Source of the DNA: Verrucomicrobiota bacterium
Lineage (GTDB): Bacteria > Verrucomicrobiota > Verrucomicrobiia > Opitutales > Opitutaceae
Direction: 5' to 3'
Assembly (NCBI GenBank): GCA_023416735.1
Contig: JAEZGX010000027.1
Coordinates: 1 to 47,596 of the forward strand
DNA: 47,596 nucleotides
Shown one piece after another: positions 42,587-47,596 of this stretch (positions are counted from its first letter, which is position 1; every line of letters starts with the position of its first letter). Below the pieces are notes generated by a model that saw nothing but the letters and a program-made list of their open reading frames with translations, did no database searches and had not been told where the DNA came from. A program made the translations under genes and the position numbers.

Positions 42587-43597
42587 ATGAAAAAACCGGT
42601 GCTGGCGGTGACGTTGGGGGATGCGGCGGGGACGGGGCCGGAGTTGATCGCGAAGGCGTTTGGAGAGATGGAGGTGTGCGAGGTGTGCCGGCCGGTGGTG
42701 GTGGGATCGGCGGAGGTGATGCGGGAGGCGGTGAAGATTGTCCGAGCGAAGAGTGAGGTGCGGGTGATAGGGGGGGCGGAGGAGGCCGGAGATGATGCGG
42801 GGATTATCGATGTGATCGATTTGGCGAATGTGGAGATGGCGAAACTCGAGCGCGGGAAGGTGAACGCGGCGACGGGACGGGCGGCGTATCAGGCGATCAA
42901 GCACGCGGTGGAGTTGACGCTGTCCGGCGAGACGCAAGCGGTGGTGACGTCAGCGATCAACAAGGCGGCTTTGCATGAAGCGGGGTTTCACTACGACGGA
43001 CATACGGAGTTGCTGGCGGAGCTGTGCGGCAAGCCGAAGGTCACGATGATGCTCGTGGCGGGAAAACTGCGGGTGTGTCACGTGAGCACGCACGTGAGTT
43101 TGAGCGAGGCGATCCGGAGGGTGACGGTGGAGCGGATTTTGGAGGTGGTGAAGATCGCGAACGACGGAGTGCGGAAAATGGGCATCGAGCGGCCGCATAT
43201 TGCGGTGGCAGGATTGAACCCGCACGCGGGCGAAGGAGGGTTGTTTGGGCGGGAGGAGATCGATGTGATTGCGCCGGCGGTGGAAGAAGCGAACCGGCGC
43301 GGGTTTCGCGTGAGCGGCCCGTATGCGGGCGACACGGTTTTCTTTCGGACGCTGCAAGGGGAGTTCGATTGCGCGATCGCGATGTATCACGATCAGGGGC
43401 ACGTCGCGGCGAAGATGCTCGGGATCTGGCAGGGCGTGAACGTGACGCTTGGGCTGCCGATCGTGCGGACCTCGGTGGAGCACGGGACGGATTTTGCGAA
43501 TGCGGGGACTGGACGCGGGGATCCGCGGAGTTTGGTGCAGGCGTTGAAACTGGCGGCGCGGATGGCGGGGAATGCGGATTCGCGGTGGGGGAGATGA
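42587..43597 (+). CDS. PdxA-family 4-phospho-acid dehydrogenase (likely PdxA2 type)
   Basis: 336 residues. PdxA signatures: LGDAAGTGPELI at the N-terminus, TSAINKAALHEAGFHYDGHTE with metal-binding histidine, NPHAGEGGLFG.EE, and YHDQGHVAAK. Classical PdxA makes part of pyridoxal phosphate by oxidative decarboxylation of 4-phosphohydroxythreonine. The PdxA2 subgroup does the same chemistry on D-threonate or D-erythronate 4-phosphate, giving dihydroxyacetone phosphate. The adjacent DUF1537 kinase, 40 bp downstream, favours the catabolic role. An A/T-rich stretch (TTGAATAAATTTTTCC) just before the ATG fits a promoter. The coding strand is markedly G-rich. Confidence 0.9.
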   Translation: MKKPVLAVTLGDAAGTGPELIAKAFGEMEVCEVCRPVVVGSAEVMREAVKIVRAKSEVRVIGGAEEAGDDAGIIDVIDLANVEMAKLERGKVNAATGRAAYQAIKHAVELTLSGETQAVVTSAINKAALHEAGFHYDGHTELLAELCGKPKVTMMLVAGKLRVCHVSTHVSLSEAIRRVTVERILEVVKIANDGVRKMGIERPHIAVAGLNPHAGEGGLFGREEIDVIAPAVEEANRRGFRVSGPYAGDTVFFRTLQGEFDCAIAMYHDQGHVAAKMLGIWQGVNVTLGLPIVRTSVEHGTDFANAGTGRGDPRSLVQALKLAARMAGNADSRWGR

Positions 43598-43613
43598 AGA
43601 GAATGGCCGCAAG

Positions 43614-43631
43614 AAGGCGCAAAAGGCGCAA
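43614..43631 (+). repeat. Tandem 9-mer before the kinase gene
   Basis: AAGGCGCAA occurs twice in tandem (43614-43622, 43623-43631), followed by AGAAGG next to the start ATG at 43638. Near-copies of this GGCGCAAA pattern occur in intergenic DNA of unrelated bacteria. The purines next to the ATG may serve as a ribosome binding site. Confidence 0.4.
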
Positions 43632-43637
43632 AGAAGG

Positions 43638-44750
43638 ATGAAGGAGTTTTTTTTGGCGGATGATTTGAGCGGGGCGCTGGATGCGGGCGCGGCGTTTTTT
43701 CGGACGGGACGGCGGGTGCGAACGGTTTTGGACGGCGAACTGCCGGACGCGTGGACAGGTGAGGTCGTGGCGCTGACGACGGAGACGAGGAATGTGTCGG
43801 CGAACGTCGCGGGGAAGAAAGTGCGCGAGGTGTTGGAGCGAGCGCGGGCGCGCGGCGCGCGGTTGTTGTTCAAGAAAATCGATTCGACGATGCGCGGGCC
43901 GGTGGCTGCGGAGTTGGGGGCGTTGCTCGCGGCGATGCCGGATGTGCGGGTGTTGTTTTCACCGGCGAATCCGGCGGCGGGGCGGACGGTGCGCGACGGC
44001 GTGCTTTATGTGCGCGGCGTGCCGGTGAATGAGACGGAGTTTGGGCGCGATCCGGTTTGGCCGGTGCGAGCGAGCGGGTTGAAGGAGTCGCTGGGAGAGG
44101 CGATGGGGGAGCGCGTGACGATCGCAGATGCGGAGACGCAGGAAGATTTGGAGCGCGCGGTGGCGCGGATGCGTGAGAAAGGCGAGGCGTGGGTGGCCGT
44201 GGGATCGGGGGCGCTGGCGGTGGCAGTAGCAGGAAAGCGGATACGGCGGGAAGAAGCGAAGGCGTTGCCGGCGGGGCCGGGATTGGTCGTGTGCGGGAGC
44301 GGGCATCCGTTGAACCGGATCCAGGCGGAGCGGTTGCGGAGCGAGCGCGGGGTGAGTGTGCAGGAGGTGAGATTGCACGGTGGAGGCGTGGCGCCTCCAG
44401 GGGAATTGGGCGCAGGCGGGGTGTTGATGGTTGAAGCGGCGCGAGGCGAGAGCGCGGCGGCGTTGCGGGCGATCGTAGGCGCGGCGAAAGAAGCGATCGA
44501 CCGCGGCGGAGTGCGGAAGATTTTTGTGACCGGCGGGGAGACGGCGTTTGCGCTGGGGCGTGAACTCGGCGTGCGAGAGTTGGAACTTTGGGAAGAGATT
44601 GAAACCGGCGTGTGCGGGTGTGAGGCGGAGAGGCGCGGGGAGAAGATGTGGATCGCGGTGAAACCGGGTGGTTTTGGGAACGAGGAAACGTGGGTGAAGG
44701 TGTGGGATTGGTTGAGCGGGAAATTCCAACGACGGTTCGACTTGCATTGA
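43638..44750 (+). CDS. Four-carbon acid sugar kinase (DUF1537 family)
   Basis: 370 residues from ATG 43638 (MKEFFLADDLSGALD); the frame extends to 43572, but the added part is the repeat tract and overlaps pdxA. The N-terminal domain has the family's ADDLSGA and FKKIDSTMRGPVAAEL motifs, which bind the acid sugar. The C-terminal domain has VCGSGHPLNRIQ and the nucleotide-binding FVTGGETAFAL. DUF1537 enzymes phosphorylate threonate, erythronate and related acids; the product is the substrate of the PdxA-type enzyme upstream. A palindrome at 44381-44399 lies in the coding sequence. G-rich codon endings, as in pdxA, differ from the flagellar genes. Confidence 0.9.
   Translation: MKEFFLADDLSGALDAGAAFFRTGRRVRTVLDGELPDAWTGEVVALTTETRNVSANVAGKKVREVLERARARGARLLFKKIDSTMRGPVAAELGALLAAMPDVRVLFSPANPAAGRTVRDGVLYVRGVPVNETEFGRDPVWPVRASGLKESLGEAMGERVTIADAETQEDLERAVARMREKGEAWVAVGSGALAVAVAGKRIRREEAKALPAGPGLVVCGSGHPLNRIQAERLRSERGVSVQEVRLHGGGVAPPGELGAGGVLMVEAARGESAAALRAIVGAAKEAIDRGGVRKIFVTGGETAFALGRELGVRELELWEEIETGVCGCEAERRGEKMWIAVKPGGFGNEETWVKVWDWLSGKFQRRFDLH
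44381..44399. repeat. Palindrome inside the DUF1537 kinase gene
   Basis: TGGAGGC (44381-44387) and GCCTCCA (44393-44399) flank a 5-nt spacer. It encodes a Gly/Pro-rich turn (GGGVAPPG) at a place where the protein can tolerate a loop, so it could be a palindromic element absorbed into the coding sequence. Confidence 0.35.
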
Positions 44751-44778
44751 TTTCTGAACCGGCGGAGCTTGGCGCGGG

Positions 44779-44796
44779 TTCGAAGAAAGCTTCGAA
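44779..44796. repeat. Inverted repeat after the kinase gene
   Basis: TTCGAAG (44779-44785) and CTTCGAA (44790-44796) pair around a 4-nt loop, 28 bp after the stop codon. There is no T-run. A smaller repeat, ACCAA/TTGGT, follows near 44828. This could be a weak terminator or an operator for the next gene. The 165-bp gap holds no gene. Confidence 0.4.
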
Positions 44797-44915
44797 GGCA
44801 ATCGAGACAGTCGGGCCGCTGTTTCACCAACCATTGGTGCGCGCGTGTTCGCTGGGTCTCTGCATCTCCGCCGAGGTCGAGGTGGATGCGTTGCGTGCCG
44901 TTGAAAGAGCGCGTC

Positions 44916-45272
44916 ATGAACAACACGAAAGAGAGCGGCCCAATTGTTTCGCCCACTGTTGAACCCGGCACCTATCGCTGGGACGGGCATATGTCCGACG
45001 ACGTCGGGGCAACGTTTGGAGTGCAGCCGATGGCTTACCTCAGTGCCACGCGCGACGAGATCGTGATCTCCGGCAGTCGGGGCACTCATCGCGTGCCTCG
45101 AACGGCGATCACGAGAATCAGCCGCGGGAAAATGTATCCCTGGTTCTTTGCGGGTATCCGAGTTCGGCATACGTTGAGCGCGGTGCCAGCCGAACTTCAA
45201 TTCAAGCCGATGGGCGTGCATTGGCGCGACGTGCTGCGCGCGCTTCGCGAACTCGGGTTTCCCGCAACGTGA
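44916..45272 (+). CDS. Uncharacterised small protein, possible PH-like fold
   Basis: 118 residues from ATG 44916 (MNNTKESG); the upstream extension to 44769 is arginine/serine-rich and probably not translated. No signal peptide or membrane helix. The strand pattern AYLSATRDEIVISGSRGTHRVPRTAITRISRG, then GIRVRHTLSAVPAELQFKP and a closing helix (WRDVLRALRELGFPA), resembles small bacterial PH-like proteins. That is a fold impression, not an identified family. Only 5 bp separate it from the antiporter gene, so the two may be co-transcribed. Confidence 0.6.
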   Translation: MNNTKESGPIVSPTVEPGTYRWDGHMSDDVGATFGVQPMAYLSATRDEIVISGSRGTHRVPRTAITRISRGKMYPWFFAGIRVRHTLSAVPAELQFKPMGVHWRDVLRALRELGFPAT

Positions 45273-45277
45273 TTCAC

Positions 45278-46795
45278 ATGATGCTGCTTCAACGTTGCCT
45301 GCGCCTTCTGCCGCTCCTCGGGCTCGGTCTCATCAGCCCGCTGTGCGAAGCGGCGCAAGCGGTTGCGGAGGCGCCCTTGCCGCGACCGTTGGAGAACTAC
45401 GCGGATCCGGAGGGCGGTTTGCTGGAGGTGTTGCAACATCGCCTCGCGGTCGAGCCGTTCAATGGCGTGGCGCTGGCGATCTTTTTGTGCGCGATCTGCC
45501 ACACGTTTCTCACGTCCGAGTTTCGCCATCTGGCGCACGTCGCGGAAGAAGAGCATGCGGCGCGTCGCAATCGGCGGCGGCCGGGAGATTCGGACGGCGA
45601 TGGGCAGCGGGATGAGGTGAGTTTCAAAGGGCAGATCTTTCATTTCCTTGGCGAAGTGGAGGCGGTCTTTGGGATTTGGGCGGTGGTGTTGGCGGGGGCG
45701 ATCGCGGTCCGCTTCGGCTGGGAAGGCGTGACCGACTACATCGGAACGGCGGTCAATTACACGGAGCCGATGTTTGTGGTGGTGATCATGGCGATTGCGG
45801 CCACGCGTCCGGTGCTGCGTTTCGCGGAAGCGAGCTTGCGCAAAGTGGCGTCGCTCGGCGGTGAGCGGGTGGCGGCGTGGTGGCTGGCGATTCTGACGAT
45901 CGCGCCCGTGCTGGGGTCGTTCATCACTGAGCCGGCCGCGATGACGATCGCGGCGCTCCTGCTGGCGCGGCAGTTCTACAAATTGAGGCCTTCGCCGCGT
46001 TTGGCGTATGCCACGATCGGTCTTCTCTTCGTGAACATATCCGTCGGTGGAACGCTGACCCACTTCGCGGCGCCGCCGGTGCTGATGGTCGCGGCGCCGT
46101 GGAATTGGGACACGCTGTTCATGCTGACGAATTTTGGTTGGAAGGCCGTGGTCGGAATCGTGCTGGCGACGGGTGTTTACTATGCGGTTTTCCGACGCGA
46201 ACTCGCGTCACTGGAGGCGAAGCGACCCGCGGTGGCGGCCGGGGCGCAAAACGAGAATGAGCCGGCGGTGCCGATCTGGATCACGGGAGTGCATCTCGCG
46301 TTCTTGGCCTACACGGTGGTGGCCGCGCATTTTCCGCCGCTCTTCATGGGCGGATTTCTGTTCTTTGTGGCGTTCCATCAGGCCACGGCGCACCACCAGG
46401 CTCGACTGGAGTTGAAGGCGCCGTTGCTCGTGGGTTTTTTTCTCGCAGGCCTCGTGGTGCACGGAGGGCTGCAAGGCTGGTGGATCGAGCCCGTGTTGAA
46501 GAGTCTGTCGGAGGTGCCGCTGTTCCTGGGCGCGACGCTCTTAACGGCGTTGAATGATAATGCGGCGATCACGTATCTGGCGACGCTCGTGCCGGGGTTC
46601 ACCGACGAGTTGAAGTATGCGGTCGTCGCCGGAGCGGTGACAGGCGGAGGACTGACGGTGATCGCGAACGCGCCGAATCCGGCCGGGCAGAGTATTCTTC
46701 AGCGGTATTTTCCCAATGGCGTGAACCCCTTGGGTCTGCTGGCCGGTGCGATCATGCCCACGTGCATTTTGGCGGCGTGCTTCCTTTTGCTTTGA
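45278..46795 (+). CDS. Putative Na+/H+ antiporter
   Basis: 505 residues with an N-terminal signal-like segment and about 11 further hydrophobic helices, in the style of the putative Na+/H+ antiporter family PF07399 (large, poorly studied). Recognisable stretches: ICHTFLTSEFRHLAH, the charged loop GEVEAVFGIWA, TIAPVLGSFITEPAAMTIAALLLARQFY, FVNISVGGTLTHFAAPPVLMVA, LLTALNDNAAITYLATLVPG and NAPNPAGQSILQRYF. The acidic and asparagine residues inside helices (TEPAA, NDNAA) would suit ion transport. The start MMLLQRCLRLLPLL at 45278 is preferred over 45221, which overlaps the previous gene. Substrate not proven. Confidence 0.85.
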   Translation: MMLLQRCLRLLPLLGLGLISPLCEAAQAVAEAPLPRPLENYADPEGGLLEVLQHRLAVEPFNGVALAIFLCAICHTFLTSEFRHLAHVAEEEHAARRNRRRPGDSDGDGQRDEVSFKGQIFHFLGEVEAVFGIWAVVLAGAIAVRFGWEGVTDYIGTAVNYTEPMFVVVIMAIAATRPVLRFAEASLRKVASLGGERVAAWWLAILTIAPVLGSFITEPAAMTIAALLLARQFYKLRPSPRLAYATIGLLFVNISVGGTLTHFAAPPVLMVAAPWNWDTLFMLTNFGWKAVVGIVLATGVYYAVFRRELASLEAKRPAVAAGAQNENEPAVPIWITGVHLAFLAYTVVAAHFPPLFMGGFLFFVAFHQATAHHQARLELKAPLLVGFFLAGLVVHGGLQGWWIEPVLKSLSEVPLFLGATLLTALNDNAAITYLATLVPGFTDELKYAVVAGAVTGGGLTVIANAPNPAGQSILQRYFPNGVNPLGLLAGAIMPTCILAACFLLL

Positions 46796-46809
46796 GGTTG
46801 GGAGCCTTC

Positions 46810-46830
46810 GGCGGGGGCGGAGACCCCGCC
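46810..46830. repeat. GC-rich inverted repeat between convergent genes
   Basis: GGCGGGG (46810-46816) and CCCCGCC (46824-46830) flank a 7-nt spacer in the 47-bp gap between the antiporter and the molybdopterin gene. There is no T-run on either side. It may be a terminator or a REP-like palindrome. Confidence 0.45.
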
Positions 46831-46842
46831 CTACAAGGGGGG

Positions 46843-47484
46843 TTAGGCGTAGCGTTCTTCTTTCCAGGGGTCGGCGGTGTTGGAGTAGCCGCGGACTTCC
46901 CAGAAGCCGAGTTTGTCGTCGGCGAGGAAAGTGATCGTGTTGACGAATTTCGCGCCCTTCCACGCGTAGAGCTTCGGGATGATGACGCGGGCCGGGCCGC
47001 CGTGTTCGCGCGGAAGCGGGGCGCCGTCGAATTGGGTGGCGATGAGAACATCGTCGTCGAGGCAGGCGGCGAGCGAGGCGTTGGTGGAGTAGCCGTCGTA
47101 GCTGGTGAAGTAAACGAACCGGGCTTCCGGTTTGGGCTGCGCGAGTTCGTAGAGGGTCGTGAAGGCGACACCACTCCAGCGGCAATCGTATTTGCTCCAC
47201 GTGGTGACGCAGTGGAAGTCGCTCGTGTCTTCGACTTGGGGAAGGGCGTTGAACGCGTCCCAGGAGAGCGTGACGGGTTTTTCGACGAGGCCGTTGAGCG
47301 TGAGCTTCCACTCGGCGAGCGGGATTTCGGGCTGCACGCCGAGGTCGAGGACCGGGAAGCCGGTGGTGAGTTTTTGTCTGGGGGGAAGGCGCTCGGTGGA
47401 GGCGATGCTGCGGGCGGTGACGCCGCGGGCTTTTTGTTTAGCGGCCCATTTTTCTTTGGCCTCGATATAGCGGGCTTTGGACAT
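46843..47484 (-). CDS. Cytoplasmic sulfite-oxidase-fold molybdopterin oxidoreductase
   Basis: 213 residues, matching the oxidoreductase molybdopterin-binding domain of the MsrP/YedY/YuiH type. The N-terminus is basic and lacks a Tat signal, so the protein probably stays in the cytoplasm. The molybdenum-ligand cysteine is C92 in DFHCVTTWSKYDCRWSG; downstream are VYFTSYDGYSTN, the conserved AT..DG.PL..EHGGPARVIIP, and LYAWKGAKFV. No membrane partner like MsrQ is next to it. Substrate unknown. It converges on the antiporter gene. The next 112 bp to the window end hold no gene. Confidence 0.9.
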   Translation of the reverse strand: MSKARYIEAKEKWAAKQKARGVTARSIASTERLPPRQKLTTGFPVLDLGVQPEIPLAEWKLTLNGLVEKPVTLSWDAFNALPQVEDTSDFHCVTTWSKYDCRWSGVAFTTLYELAQPKPEARFVYFTSYDGYSTNASLAACLDDDVLIATQFDGAPLPREHGGPARVIIPKLYAWKGAKFVNTITFLADDKLGFWEVRGYSNTADPWKEERYA

Positions 47485-47561
47485 GGGCGAAACGTGGCGC
47501 GGAGGATTGAGCGGCGCAAAAGGAGTTTTGCGGAGCGCAGTCGACGAAGGAAAAAGGAAGC

Positions 47562-47596
47562 GCCCCCCCGGGCGCGGCCCCCGGGGGGGGCCAAAA
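47562..47596. other. Homopolymeric G/C contig end, probable assembly artefact
   Basis: The final 35 bases are runs of C and G (7 C's, 5 C's, 8 G's) ending in AAAA, forming an almost perfect palindrome unlike anything else in the window. This looks like low-quality sequence at a contig end. Confidence 0.6.

Overview
The window looks like a piece of a high-GC, flagellated Gram-negative chromosome. Gene content points to the Verrucomicrobiota, most likely an Opitutaceae-type bacterium: very long secreted proteins with He_PIG, MBG and HYR repeats, P- and L-ring flagellar genes (hence an outer membrane), an HPK-rich hybrid kinase, and start codons that mostly lack a Shine-Dalgarno sequence. This assignment is inference from gene style; no rRNA or other marker is present. 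There are no tRNAs, insertion sequences, phage genes or CRISPR arrays. Both ends look like contig ends: the first gene is cut at its 5' side and the last 35 bases are G/C homopolymer runs.

Layout. 1-10.9 kb is a surface/secreted-protein region: a 5'-truncated Ig-like repeat protein, a LytTR response regulator, and a 2410-residue secreted protein with 15 HYR repeats, closed by a good terminator. A 13-bp direct repeat with a 20-bp period sits between the regulator gene and the giant gene and is a natural candidate for the regulator's own binding site. 11-16.8 kb carries two housekeeping genes back to back, glnD (minus) and valS (plus).

17-34.4 kb is a continuous flagellar block, all on the plus strand: flhB, flhA, an flhF with damaged GTPase motifs, a small membrane protein, fliA, motA, motB, a small CxCG protein, flgF, flgG, flgA, flgH, flgI, flgJ (rod-binding part only), flgN, flgK, flgL, fliW, csrA and flagellin, ending in a strong bidirectional terminator. 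Two almost identical sigma-54 promoters precede flhB and flgF, each with the same 15-bp palindromic element upstream; fliA encodes sigma-28. This suggests a sigma-54 early / sigma-28 late cascade, with FliW-CsrA controlling flagellin output.

34.4-41.1 kb holds signalling genes: a multi-PAS hybrid histidine kinase (minus), divergent from a periplasmic TonB-C-terminal protein and a methyl-accepting chemotaxis protein. 41.1-44.8 kb is a metabolic island: a DAACS-type symporter divergent from a PdxA-family dehydrogenase and a DUF1537 four-carbon acid-sugar kinase, together enough to turn a threonate-like acid into dihydroxyacetone phosphate. 44.9-47.5 kb holds a small uncharacterised protein, a putative Na+/H+ antiporter and a sulfite-oxidase-fold molybdopterin protein.

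The intergenic DNA is unusually structured. There are several tracts of 7-base periodic pyrimidine/purine units, three of which end only 5-10 bases before start codons (motB, flgG, flgK), and several perfect palindromes of REP type. A 74-base three-way-junction element lies upstream of the flgF promoter.
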